From positions 22,581,249-22,645,248 of the forward strand of contig NC_049980.1 in NCBI RefSeq assembly GCF_000003815.2: DNA of 64,000 bases. Reading direction: 5' to 3'. Below the pieces are notes generated by a model. That model was not told the DNA's origin and made no database searches. It saw only the letters and a list, made by a program, of their open reading frames with translations. Shown here in pieces: positions 23,201 to 34,277 of the stretch (within the stretch, counting starts at the first letter, position 1; each line of letters begins with the position of its first letter). This DNA comes from Branchiostoma floridae (taxonomy: Eukaryota; Chordata; Leptocardii; Amphioxiformes; Branchiostomatidae). The position numbers and the translations under genes were made by a program.

Positions 23201-26200
23201 TAGATAAATTATACCCTAACGTATTCAATACAAGTATCAAATCTTACGGGCCGCATTTAATTAATGAACTAGAGGGAAACTAACTGATAGGAAATACGCA
23301 AGCAAGGGGGGGGGGGCATAAAATCGGCTGCTAAACTGCTTGTAGAGCTATCTGCTGCTTATCTAAACGTTGCCCGTGAACTTGTAAGTGCAATTTAGAT
23401 AGCTTATACTCTAACGTATTCAGTACAAGTATCAAATCTCACGGGCCGGATTTAATTAATGAACTAGAGGGGAACTAACTGATAGGAAATACGTAAACAA
23501 AGGGGGGGGGGGCGTAAAATCAGCTGCTAAACTGCTTGTATTGCAATCTGCTGCTTATCTAAACGTGGCCCGTGAACTTGTAAGTGTAATTTAGATAGCT
23601 TATACCCATACGTATTCAATACAAGAATCGAAATTTACGGGCCAGATTTAATTAATGAACTAATTGAGTTGAAGCAGTTTCTACATTGAGCCAAGGGAGC
23701 GCATAATCGGCTGCTAAACTGCTTGTAGATCCTTGTAGAGCAATCAAGATTTTTATTACCGTAGTGCTAGTTATCTAAGCGTGGCCCGTGAACTTGTAAG
23801 TGCCATTTAGATAGCTTATACCCTAACGTATTCAATACAAGTATCAAATCTTACGGGCCGGATTTAATTAATGAACTAGAGCGATCTAATTGATAAGAAA
23901 TCGGCAAGCATAGGGGGCGCTAAAATCGGCTGCTATACGGCTTGTAGAGCAATCTGCTACTTATCTAAACGTTGCCCGTGAACTTGTAAGTGTAATTTAA
24001 ATAGCTTATACCCTAACGTATTCAATAAAAGTATGAAATCTTACGGGCCGGATTTAATTAATGAACTAGAGGGGAACTAACTGATAGGACATACGCAAGC
24101 AAAGGGGGGGGGGTGTGAAATCGGCTGCTAAACTGCTTGTAGAGCAATCTGCCGCTTATCTAAACGTTGCCCGTGAACTTGTAAGTGCAATTTAGATAGC
24201 TTATACCCTAACATATTCAATACAAGTATCAAATCTTACGGGCCGGATTTAATTAATAAACTAGAGGGGAACTAACTGATAGGACATACGCAAGCAGAGG
24301 GGGGGGGGGGGCGTAAAATAGGCTGCTATATGGCTTGTATTGCAATCTGCTGCTTATCTAAACGTTGCCCGTGGACTTGTAAGTGTAATTTAGATAGGTT
24401 ATACCTTAACGTATTCAATACAAGTATCAAATCTTACGGGCCGCCTTAATTAATGAACTAGAGGGGAACTAATGGGGTTAAAGCAGTTTGCGCACTGGGC
24501 TAAGGGGTCGAAAAAATCGGCTGCTGAAAGGTTTGTAGAGCAATCTGCTACTTATTTAAATGTGGTCCGTGAACTTTGAAGACGAATTTAGATAGCGTAT
24601 ACCGTAACACATCCTATACAAGTTTCAAATCTTACCGGCCGGATTTAAGTAATAAACTAGAGGGGAACTAATTGATAGGAAATCAACAAGCAAAGGGGGT
24701 GCTAAAATCGGCTGCTATACGGCTTGTACAGCAATATGCTACTTATCTAAACGCGGTCCGTGAACCTGTAAGTGCAATTTAGATAGCTTATACCCTAACG
24801 TATGCAATACAAGTATCGAAACTCACGGGCCGGATTTAATTAATGAACTAGAGGGAACTAATCTGAGAGAAATGATGCAGTCAAACGGGCCCGGGAGATT
24901 TGATACTTGAATTGAATACCTTAGCGTATAAGCTATCAAAATTGCACTTACAAGATCACGGCCCGCGTTTAGATAAGCAGCAGTATTGCTGTACTAGCCG
25001 TATAGCAGCCGATTTTAGCACCCCCTCTGAAGGGTGATATCTTATTAATTAGTTCTCCTCGACTAGATTACTAAAAACCGGCCGGCAAGATTTGAAACTA
25101 TAATAGGAGGAATAAGAGCTGACGCTATCTCTATTCGTTCTCAAAAGTTGGGGCCCACATTNNNNNNNNNNNNNNNNNNNNNNNNNNNNNNNNNNNNNNN
25201 NNNNNNNNNNNNNNNNNNNNNNNNNNNNNNNNNNNNNNNNNNNNNNNNNNNNNNNNNNNNNGCCAGCGGTTTTTATGCCCCCCCCCCTTGCTTGCGTATT
25301 TCCTATCAGGTAGTTTCCCTCTAGTTCCTTAATTAAATGCGGCCCGTAAGATTTGATACTTGTATTGGATGGGTTACGGCATACGCTACCTAAATTGGTC
25401 TTCAAAGTTCACGGGCCACGTTTAGATAAGTAGCAGATTGCTCTACAAGCCGTATAGCAGCCGATTTTATAGAACCCTATGCTTGCCGATTTCTTATCAA
25501 GTGGATCGCTCTCAGATCGTTAATTAAATCCGGCCGTTAAGATTTGATACTTGTATCTAAAACGTTCGGGAAAAAGCTTTCAAAATTGCACTTACAAATT
25601 CACGGGCCACGTTTAGGTGCGTAGCAAATTGGGTTGCAAGCCGTATAGCAGCCGATTTTTAGGCCCCCCCCCCCCTCCGCCTTTTGCTTGCGTATTTCCT
25701 ATCAGTTAATTCCCCTCTAGTTCATTATTTAAATCCAGCCCGTGAGATTTGATACTTGTATTGAATACGTTAGGGTATAAGCTATCTAAATTGCACTTAC
25801 AAGTTCACGGGCCATGTTTAGATAAGTAGCAGATTGCTCTACAAGCCGTATAGCAGCCGATTTTAGCACCCCCTTTGCTTGTTTATTTCCTATCAGTTAG
25901 TTCCCCTATAGTTTATTAATTTGATCCGGCCCGTAAGATTTGAAACTTGTATTGGATGTGTTACGGTATACGCTATCTAAATTCGTCTTCAAAGTTCATG
26001 GGCCACGTTTAAATAAGTTGCAGATTGCTCTACAAGCCATTCAGCAGCCGATTTTTTTCGACCCCTTTAATAGCCCAGTGCGCAAACTGCTTTAACTCAA
26101 TTAGTTCCCCTCTAGTTCATTAATTAAATCCGGCCCGTAAGATGTGATACTTGTATTGAATACTTTAGGGTATAAGATTTCCAAATTGCACTTACAAGTT

Positions 26201-29181
26201 CACGGGCCACGTTTAGATAAGTAGAAGATTGCTCTACAAGCCATTTGCAGCAGATTTTAGCTTGCCGATTTCTTATCAATTAGATCGCTCTAATTCATTA
26301 ATTAAATCCGGCCCGTAAGATTTGATACTTGTATTGAATGTGTTTGGATATACGCTACCTAAATTCGTCTTTAAAGTTCACGGGCCACGTTTAGATAAGT
26401 AGCAGATTGCTCTACAAGCCGTATAGCAGCCGATTTTTAGCGCCCCCTATGCTTACCGATTTCTTATCAATTAGATCGCTCTAGTTCATTAATCAAATCC
26501 GGCCCGTAAGATTTGATACTTGTATTGAATACGTTAGGGTATAAGCTATCTAAATTACACTTACAAGTTCACGGGCCACGTTCAGATAAGTAGCAGATTG
26601 CTCTACAAGCAGTTTAGCAGCCGATTTTTGCGCTGCCTTGGCTCTGTTTAGAAACTGCTTCAAGTCAATTAGTTCATTAATTAAATCCGGCCCGTAAGAT
26701 TTGATACTTGTATTGAATACGTTAGGGTATAAGCTATCTAAATTACACTTACAAGTTCACGGGCCACGTTTAGAAAAGCAGCAGATTGCAATACAAGCAG
26801 TTTAGCAGCCGATTTAAGCCCCCCTCCCCCTATGCTTGCGTATTTCCTATCAGTTAGTTTCTCTCTAGTTCATTAATTAAATGCGACCCGTAAGATTTGA
26901 TACTTGTACTGAATACGTTGGGGTATAAGCTTTCTAAATTGTACTTACAAGTTCACGGGCCACGTTTAGATAAGTAGCAGATTGCTCTACAAGCAGTTTA
27001 GCAGCCGATTTTTGCGCTCCCTTGGCTCAGTGTAGAAACTGCTTCAACTCAATTAGTTCATTAATTAAATCCTGCCCGTAAGATTTGATACTTGTATTGA
27101 ATACGTCAGGGTATAGGCTATCTAAATAGCACTTACAAGTTCACGGGCCACGTTTAGATAAGTAGCAGATTGCTCTACAAGCCGTATAGCAGCCGATTTA
27201 GCGCCCCCTATGCTTGCCGATTTCTTATCAATTAGATCGCTCTAGTTCATTAATCAAATCCGGTCCGTTAGTTTCGATACTTGTATTGAATACGTTAGAG
27301 TATAAGCTATTTAAATTGCACTTACAAGTTCACGGGCAACGTTTAGATAAGCAGCAGATAGCTCTACAAGCAGTTTAGCAGCCGATTTTATGCCCCCCCC
27401 CCCCCCTTTGCTTGCGTATTTCCTATCAGTTAGTTCCCCTCTAGTTCATTAATCAAATCCGGCCCGTGAGATTTGATACTTGTATTGAATACGTTAGGGT
27501 GTAAGCTATCTAAATTGCACTTACAAGTTCACGGGCGACGTTTAGATAAGTAGCAGATTGCTCTGCAAGCAGTTTAGCAGCCGATTTTTGCGCTCCCTTG
27601 GCTCTGTGTAGAAACTGCGTCAAGTCAATTAGTTCATTAATTAAATGCGGCCCGTGAGATCTGACACTTGTATTGAATACGTTAAAGTATAAGCTATCTA
27701 AATAGCACTTACAAGTTCACGGGCAACGTTTAGATAAGCAGCAGATTGCTCTACAAGCAGTTTAGCAGCCGATTTTATGCCCCCCCCCCTTTGCTTGCGT
27801 ATTTCCTATTAGTTAGTTTCCCTCTGGTTCATTAATTAAATGCGGCCCGTAAGATTTGATACTTGTATTGGATACGTTAGGGTATAATTTATCTAAATTG
27901 GTCTCACAAGTTCCCGGGCCCCGTTTAGATAAGTAGCATATCGCTCTACAAGCCGTATAGCAGTCGATTTTACGTAAGTACACTCACTCCGGTAGGTGTC
28001 GCTGCTGGATTTTTTTTTTAATTCTGCTGTTATTTGCTAAACTAAGAATTGCGACTTAACGATAACAAACTCAAAGTGTTGGAAAGATACTACTTTTTAA
28101 CTTTTGTCAACGCTAACGTTGAAAAATGTGTTCAATTGGGCTAAATCGTAAAAAAATAAAAATACTTGTAGTCGAATCGGATGCTACCTTTCCTCTAGGT
28201 CAAAATCGGCTGCTAAAATCGGCTGCTAAAATCGGCTGCTAAATGGGCTGCTAACTTCAGCCCGGTTTCGTACCGGTTCATCACTGGGGTGGACTTTCTT
28301 AGCAAAAGCGCCACCTACATCGGCTGCACATCATGAGCGGCGAGAAGTAGAACTCCAGTTAGAAGCTCTGAGGAAGATGTCTGACAGACATCGAAACGTC
28401 AGCAGGTGAGAAAAACTGGCTGTATAAAAGAAAATTCCTATGTGCTATTACAAGTCTTGTTTTTCCGTTATTTACCTAATTTAGATAGTACTTAGAACTG
28501 TGTTTTCCCAGGTCGGGAGAGCGTGCACCAGCCATATGTTGACCACTAGTGGGGGCGTGTATGCGGAGATGACGGTTACCAGGCTCGGACAGGACCACTT
28601 CTTCCTTGTCACGGGAACAGGCTCCGAGCTGCATGATCTCAGGTGAATCTTCAGGGACTATCAAACTTGTCTTAGTGGAAAGGAAAGTCTTTAACTGTTC
28701 TGTTGGAGTTGGTAAAAGCTGTCAAGGATTACTGAATCATTCCTAGTCAAGCGGTATTTGTCACTACGGGGATTCATCAGTTTTCTAACAGGGCCGACTT
28801 TAACGTTTCTAAATTTTTCTACGGTATATGCCAAAACGTATGGTCCTAATGTAGTCTTGGTAGATATAAGACTATCAAGATGTCCGAATTATCATCTCAA
28901 GATGGATAGAGAATCATGTGTGGAAGGGCGGCTACGACGTCACCATAGCTAACGTCACAGACGACATGGGCGTGTTGGGGATCGCGGGTCCTCGGTCCAG
29001 GGACGTCCTGGCCAAGCTGACCTCAGGTGACCTGAGCGAGGAGGGGTTCAAGTTCCTCAGCTGCCAGCAGCTCAGTCTGGGTGGGGTTCGCGTCAGAGCC
29101 GTTAGGATATCGTACACAGGTAAGCCCTTATGTCAACATACAAACAAATAAATAAATATGTCATGTATGTTACTACGTGTC

Positions 29182-29233
<52 letters not shown>

Positions 29234-31639
29234 TATATATGTGTGTATTTGTGTCTGTGTTTCTGTATGAAGTTTCCTTTTAACCCACTGAATGTAGTGC
29301 ATGGCTTTGTCATCATACGACGAGGATAAAAGGCACCACATGATCGTTCTTGCTTCTGGCTGTAGATGTCATATATCGAACTAGTTAGACCGCAATCTGG
29401 CAGCTAGGGCCCGGCGATATGCTATGTTCGAAAAGATTGCATGTTCGGAAACATTTACGTTTTAATGGGTATCATGTAGCCTCATTCGCAGGCATCCGGA
29501 GGGGCGGTATAACTCCTTACCACGGCCAACTCGAGAACCTCAGCCAATCATGATGTTGAAAATCGCGAGCCGGAGCTCAAAACACTAGCGCCACCTCTTC
29601 GGAAGATTGATTCAAAACGTTAACTAACCATCACGTCTGTTTCCAGGTGAGCTGGGCTGGGAGCTGTACCACGCCAGAGAGGACACAGCCCGGCTGTACG
29701 AGGCCCTGATGTCGGCAGGACAGGAGTTCGGGCTGGGGGACTTCGGCACCTTTGCCATGGGCTCCCTCAGGCTGGAGAAGGGCTTCAGGGGGTGGGGGGC
29801 TGAGGTGAGAGCGGGGGTGGGGGCTGGGTGTTTTAGGGTGGGGCTGAGGTGCTTCAGGGGGTGGGGGGGGCTGAGGTGAGAGCGGGGGTGGGGGCTGGGT
29901 GTTTTAGGGTGGGGCTGAGGTGCTTCAGGGGGTGGGGGGCTGAGGTGAGAAAGGGGAAATACATCTTTTTCATAGGGTGTGGGGTTGAAGGGGCAATGCC
30001 CAGGGTACTGTCAGTATATATAAAAGTTATGCACTATTTTTTGATCGATTGTTACGATAGATGCATTTTTATGGCGTTAATTGGCACAGCTTTCTTTCGA
30101 TATTGTTATGAAGAGCTTTTGTTGTTAGTTCAAAGAGAATGGACTTTCGTGTCTTACTACAGACATTTTTGGACACCTAACGGCTTCAAGAATTCATCTG
30201 GCTCTGGCCAATATGGAATTGTTTTAGATTCATGCATTCTTCAATTGTTGCTCATTTCAGATGACAGTGGACAACAACCCTTTAGAAGCAGGTTTTGACT
30301 CCTTCATCAAAATGGACAAGGTAGATCAGGACATAACTATAAAAGTACAGCATTTTGTGCCCTTCTTAGATTTAAACACTGTAGATGGAGGGCTCTCATT
30401 ATAATTGGTTGAGAGGACGTAGTCATGTAATGATGAGCGAAGTACGCTCTGGTCATAACTTCTATTGTGGACGCTGTAGACGCTATTGTAAAGCTGATAT
30501 ATGTAATAGCCATTATGTACTTAGAATATTGCTATAGATTGTTATTCCATTTGTACTAGTCCTTTGTGATAGCCACAGATAATAAATGGGTTGTACGTGC
30601 TGACCAGCCAAACCAATAAATAAACACTGTGGTGTTTTTGTACCGTGTACAGCCTGCAGACTTCATCGGTAAGCAGGCTCTGCAGCAGCTGCAGCAGGAG
30701 GGACTGACCCGGAAGCTGGTGTGTCTGACTGTGGAGGTGGAGGAGAACGGTCCTGATGCTGAGGGCAACGAGACCATCTGGCACCAGGGGAAGGTGAGGA
30801 TAGTACATCTACATCTACATCAGGATACCCCCAAATGGCCCCGCAAGGGGCAACATGTGCCAACTGTAATACTGACCAGAGTGAGAGAAAAGCAATACTG
30901 AACCAGCCCTCAGGAAAGCACCTGTAATCTTCAAGACAGCATTGTATTGATGCAATGGCCTGTTGGGTATAGTGCTTGCCAAGTACATGTTGGAGGCCAT
31001 GCATGGTTTCTATCCCAACTGAATTGTATTAAAGACGATAAAATGGTACATACTGCTTAGTCCTCTACTTAGTACTCAACAGTAACAGGGAAAGAATATG
31101 AAATTTGAACACAAAGTGTTGCAAGTGGACTAGCCCCCTGTTATAGTTCCTAAGGGCTATAGAAATGGAGATGGATACTCTCCTATACATCATATGGCAC
31201 TTAAACAGCATTGTTTGTTATGGTGGATCTACAAACATAAGATTATGTTTTTTATAACATGAAGTTTGTACATCTGGTTTTAAGTATGATGTTAGAAAAA
31301 ATAGAGGTGGATATAGATCAGCTATTACAGGGCTTGCACTCATGAATATGGAATGTATAGTCATATAGAGACTAAAGACTAATGAAACAGTCCTTTCTTG
31401 TTCAGGTTGTTGGAAACACGACGTCAGGAGCGTATGGTTACCAGATCCAGAAGTCAATAGCCTATGCCTACGTCCCACTACATCTCGCCGAACCAGGGAC
31501 TGTGGTGGAGGTAGAGTTGCTAGGCAGCCGCCGCCCGGCAACAGTGCAGCAGGAGCCTTTGGTTCAGACGGAACCAGTTCGGACAAGACTGGCCAGGAAA
31601 AAGTCAGCTGAGACAGCCAGGGGCAATGTCACAGTGTGA
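17229..31639 (+). CDS. Dimethylglycine dehydrogenase-like protein (tandem copy 2, diverged catalytic domain)
   Basis: Exons: 17229-17353, 17968-18136, 18411-18509, 18764-18928, 19164-19368, 19501-19749, 20329-20533, 20762-20860, 21302-21480, 22189-22406, 28512-28642, 28902-29119, 29647-29804, 30261-30320, 30653-30793, 31406-31639; 884 aa, no frameshift or stop. The start at 17229 gives an Arg/Ala/Ser-rich, probably mitochondrial, leader; an upstream in-frame ATG at 17211 is the alternative. The Rossmann motif ([17 protein letters not shown]) and the FAD-linking histidine (GSTWHA, His97) are kept. Several family residues are changed: AGLTT to PGNAT (99-103), His to Gln115 (human His109), DPY to DPN (N202), GPYE to GAHE (317-318), GFGK to DFGK (338), and the VIHSGG motif to VLQSGG (410-411). 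The folate-binding half is better conserved, and its last two exons nearly equal those of gene 1. Intron 10 holds a 5.8-kb foldback element. It may be a working enzyme with shifted specificity or a degenerating paralogue. Confidence 0.85.
18384..18408 (+). repeat. (TTCTG)n microsatellite in an acceptor tract
   Basis: About five TTCTG units form the polypyrimidine tract immediately before exon 3 of gene 2 (acceptor at 18409-18410). Gene 3 has a non-repetitive tract at this place (TCTGTTCTATTCCAG), so the expansion is specific to gene 2. Confidence 0.7.
21015..21162. mobile_element. Short inverted-repeat element shared by genes 2 and 3 (intron 8)
   Basis: AAAATTTGAACTTACACCG on the left pairs with GTCGACAAAAGTTTAAATTT on the right, with a GACGTTTC/GAAACGTC dyad just inside. 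The same element, more decayed, is at 40997-41102 in intron 8 of gene 3, so the insertion predates their duplication. Gene 1 lacks it. Confidence 0.5.
22850..24890 (+). repeat. Left satellite array of foldback element 2 (about 9 units)
   Basis: The anchor word CCGTGAACTTGTAAG (with variants) recurs with starts near 23180, 23375, 23571, 23787, 23977, 24172, 24370, 24568 and 24769, giving unit lengths of 190-216 bases. Each unit reads in order: GCTGCTAAACTGCTTGTAGA, GCTTATCTAAACG, GCCCGTGAACTTG, TTAGATAGCTTATACC, ACGTATTCAATACAAGTATC, TTACGGGCC, TTTAATTAATGAACTAGAGG, CTAACTGATAGGAAATACG, then a poly-G tract of 5-12 bases. Confidence 0.85.
24890..28255 (-). repeat. Right satellite array of foldback element 2 (about 15 units, inverted)
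   Basis: This is the reverse complement of the left-array unit. The anchor CTTACAAGTTCACGGGCC recurs near 24954 (diverged), then after the gap near 25406, 25598, 25803, 25994, 26198, 26375, 26566, 26755, 26951, 27139, 27328, 27527, 27716 and 27910, spacing 177-205 bases. The array ends in the AATCGGCTGCTAA short tandem that mirrors the left end. Confidence 0.85.
25162..25261. other. Assembly gap of 100 N
   Basis: Exactly 100 N inside the right-hand satellite array. The round number indicates a gap of unknown size. Its place in a long palindrome suggests reads could not be resolved, so array copy numbers are minimum estimates. Confidence 0.98.
29181..29275 (+). repeat. (GT)n microsatellite in intron 12 (gene 2)
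   Basis: A long run of GT dinucleotides grades into GTGC/GTAT repeats. The corresponding intron of gene 3 carries a longer GT tract (42955-43097), so the repeat existed before these two genes separated. Confidence 0.9.
29805..29955 (+). repeat. G-rich repeats of the exon-13 donor in intron 13 (gene 2)
   Basis: About 65-base units repeat in tandem, each holding GGGGGCTGAG followed by GTGAGA, identical to the genuine exon 13 donor at 29804/29805. Decoy donors fall near 29876 and 29944. The G-runs (up to 7 G) could form quadruplexes in the pre-mRNA. Confidence 0.7.
30953..31195 (+). mobile_element. Old SINE in intron 15 (gene 2), shared with gene 1
   Basis: Nearly identical to 13640-13885, with the same SINE head (TGGCCTGTTGGG) and body (AGAAATGGAGATGG), at the same place in intron 15. 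Gene 3 has an unrelated, much shorter intron 15. This supports transfer of the 3' block between genes 1 and 2. Confidence 0.5.
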
Positions 31640-32055
31640 GGGATCGGACTGGATGCAATACTGACTTATTACAGGGTGCTTTAATTTAGAAACACTTATT
31701 TCTCCAAAATGTATTTTACTAGGCCTTTTGATTGGTAGCGAATCTGATAGTGAACAAGGAACTGGAAGTCATTCTGAGTATAATCAGTTTGGTGTAGCAC
31801 AGTGGACAACCATGCAAACTATTTTGTGCCTTATAGACTTGTTCTAAAATTGTATTTTTTTTAGTCCTCACTCTTAAAGAAGAAAACTCATTGATGTATA
31901 AGCATTTTCCTATTCCAAATAAAGGGCTATTTCCAAATTACTCATGATTTATATGAACTGCTGTTATACACTGTAAAACTGTCAAATTCTGTGATATTTT
32001 GATACTCAACGTAGGAAGAAGGGGAGTCTGGAATATAGTTTGTAGGGCTGCATGA

Positions 32056-32061
32056 AATAAA
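32056..32061 (+). terminator. Candidate polyadenylation signal, DMGDH gene 2
   Basis: AATAAA lies 417 bases after the stop codon, in the block homologous to the gene 1 3' UTR that holds AATAAA at 14766-14771. Conservation of the hexamer in both copies supports it. Confidence 0.4.
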
Positions 32062-32559
32062 AGGAAAATGAAATTAAATTGGAAAGAATAAAAGAATTAG
32101 GAAAGACAAACTGAAGCATTATAACTGCGCTTGATTTTTATGGCATGAGATCACTATAATTCAACACTTCTTACCTGAGGCAAACAGGAATGACACGAAT
32201 GTTCAGGTCATTTCAACCAGAGAAGCATTAGAGGGACTGACTGAAAGCTTGTTTGTACGCACCTTACACTGTGTATGGAAACAATGTGTAAAACATTTAA
32301 TTCATGTTTATTAATTACCATCACAGATGAACTTTAATGAAACCTTAGAAAAAGCAGAGTAACGTGGCAAGGTAATAGTTACTCAATCAACCAAATAGTT
32401 TTTGGAAACGGTCAGACGTCTCAGATACCGTTCATTACCTTTCTTCAGTGACTGCCTGAGTATGTTTTCTCAATCTTCGACGAAAGTGAGTGGATGCTGC
32501 TTGGAACGTCTGGACGTTTCTAGAATGTATTTGATTGCTTGCGTAACTGTTATTAGTAA

Positions 32560-33145
32560 TAATATTACCTCCATGAAATGTCATGGAGGTTATATTTTCA
32601 GTAGCGTTTGTCTGTCTGTCTGTGTACAAGATAACTCAAGAACGGCTGGATGGATTGGTTTCATACTTGGTGTGTTGGTGTGATGTAAGCTGGAAATGAT
32701 TTGATTTGGGGCCCGCTAGCAGCTTCCCTTGGTACTGTAGCGCGACTTCCGGTTTTGCTATCTCGTGCTCTGAACAAGCTATGGTCTACGAATTTTGAGT
32801 ATTTGATAGCTCTTGTGCTCAGAAATAAGTGACATAAGTTTGGACTCCCTAGCGACTAGTTTTGTTCCATTGTTTTCAATAACTGGACTTCAATAAATGT
32901 GACATGTAAATTATGATAGATGGAACATAAGCAGATACAAAATATGCTAATGAGGAACTGATTTGCATAATATATGCGAAAATTGCACAACCGATTAATG
33001 ATTGATGATGGGAATTTTATACTTGTGACATGTGTCTGTTAGTCAATGATGAACATCACCATGCATAAATATTGTCATTTGCATAAAATTTACAAAAGCT
33101 CTAAATATTTCATGGAGGTATGAGGTCGCCGAACTCTAGTTTTGC
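32560..33145. repeat. Dispersed repeat ending GGTCGCCGAACTCTAGTT (copy A)
   Basis: It begins with a CCTCCATGAAAT/ATGGAGG hairpin and ends with TTTCATGGAGGTATGAGGTC then GCCGAACTCTAGTT. Internal words such as AACTCAAGAACGG and GGGCCCGCTAGCAGC recur in the second copy at about 34840-35528. The class is uncertain; no coding frame or target duplication was identified. Confidence 0.5.
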
Positions 33146-33484
33146 GTATCTATCTTATTTCCAGCATAACTCTTATTAACGTTTCAAAGTAACATTGGCG
33201 TCATGAATTTAATTTTTCACTTGGAAAAAAATGGGACCGTATCGAAGCCTAAAGTTCTAAACTTGTTTCTCGGACATGTTTTGTTTACGTCTGAGAAAAT
33301 CTGAGACGACCATCACCCGGAGGCAAACATACCTCGTCCAGTGTCACGTTTTGTTTTCGTCGGCCTACCGTACCTACCTACCTTTGACCTCAACGTCATA
33401 GGGAGGGGGTATGGGGCAAGGTAGTCGGCCATATGTCTCCTAAATCAACGTTAATGCAACTTAAGCTTTGCCTATCTTTTAGCG

Positions 33485-34230
33485 CCGAACATGTCCCGAA
33501 CATGTCCTGACCATCTCCCGACCAGTAAATGACTTACTCCCGACTGTGTCCCGAATGCTGTCTAACCTATTCCCAACCATCCCGACCTCTAGCCGCAAAA
33601 TGCCGAATCACTCCTGACTGATTCCCAACCGATTGCTGACCCTCTCACGACTTGAAATGGACATAATCAGCGATTTTTAAAAAAAGTGGCCATTTTCGTT
33701 TTTAATCAAAATAATTCTTTCTTTTATCATGTAAACATCACCAAAAAGATCAAATTTTGGAACACATATAGCTCTAGATACGGTATTTAACGTTATATTT
33801 CTTTTTGTTTATGGCTGGATGTCGGTCGTGTGAAGTTCGTGGGTGATTCGCCTACGTCCTGGTAATAGTCATTTTGCTTGGGATTGAGTTAGCAGAGATT
33901 TGTTTACGGTTTTGGAGTGAATCGATGGTAGGTTGGAAACAAGCTGGGAGTAAGTCAGCAATGTTTATGGCGTGGCTAAGATTTAAATTTGACTGCTACC
34001 TTACTCCCGAACACCAGCCGAACACTAGCCGACTGTGCCGAACACCAGCCGACCGACAACCAACCCATTCCAGACCTGCCGTTCAGAGCCGAATGTTTTG
34101 AACATTTCAAAACATTCGGATGGCGCAGCCGAACACCAGCCGACAAAGCTGAACGCCAGCCGACTCAGCCGAACGCTAGCCGACTACAGCCGACTTAGCT
34201 CCCGAATCACTCCTAACCATTTAGTCGGGA
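33485..34230 (+). repeat. Degenerate short tandem repeats of CCGAACACCAGCCGAC type
   Basis: Words such as CCCGAAC, GCCGAACACCAGCCGAC and CTCCCGAC recur at irregular 8-20-base steps in two clusters, 33485-33660 and 34005-34230, around an AT-rich centre. The array lies 130 bases or more upstream of the gene 3 start codon. It behaves like a minisatellite and shows no coding signal. Confidence 0.55.
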
Positions 34231-34277
34231 GAGAGTCGTGAGTTAAATTCGGCTGAGTGTAACCTAGGTTATACGCC

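Larger units (their letters stand above)
22602..28449. mobile_element. Foldback element 2: giant palindrome of opposed satellite arrays
   Basis: It occupies intron 10 of DMGDH gene 2, 6105 bases long against 499 in gene 3 and 370 in gene 1. The terminal repeats start ACATAGGAATTTTC (left at 22637, right inverted ending at 28443) and run through TTTCGATGTCTGTCAGACAT and the GGAGTTCTGCTTCTCGCCGC region, then a short tandem of CAGCCGATTTTAG words, then arrays of a roughly 195-bp unit. The left array has about 9 units in one direction and the right about 15 in the other, meeting near 24890. ACAAGTCTT occurs at 22593-22601 and 28450-28458, a likely 9-bp target duplication, although about 35 bases separate the left copy from the terminal repeat. 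No transposase frame is seen. A 100-N gap at 25162-25261 lies in the right array. Confidence 0.85.

Noticed and set aside
23160-28255. Regularly spaced repeats resembling a CRISPR array
   Set aside because: Units are about 195 bases and similar along their whole length, the two halves are inverted, and the context is an intron of an animal gene. It is a satellite-filled foldback element.
29849-30298. Open frame of 149 codons in intron 13 of gene 2
   Set aside because: It starts in the G-rich decoy-donor repeat and runs through intron 13 into exon 14 in the wrong frame; no family similarity.
33874-34241. Overlapping open frames of 68-75 codons upstream of gene 3
   Set aside because: They are read from the GCCGAAC-type short tandem array in three frames, as expected of a repeat, not a gene.
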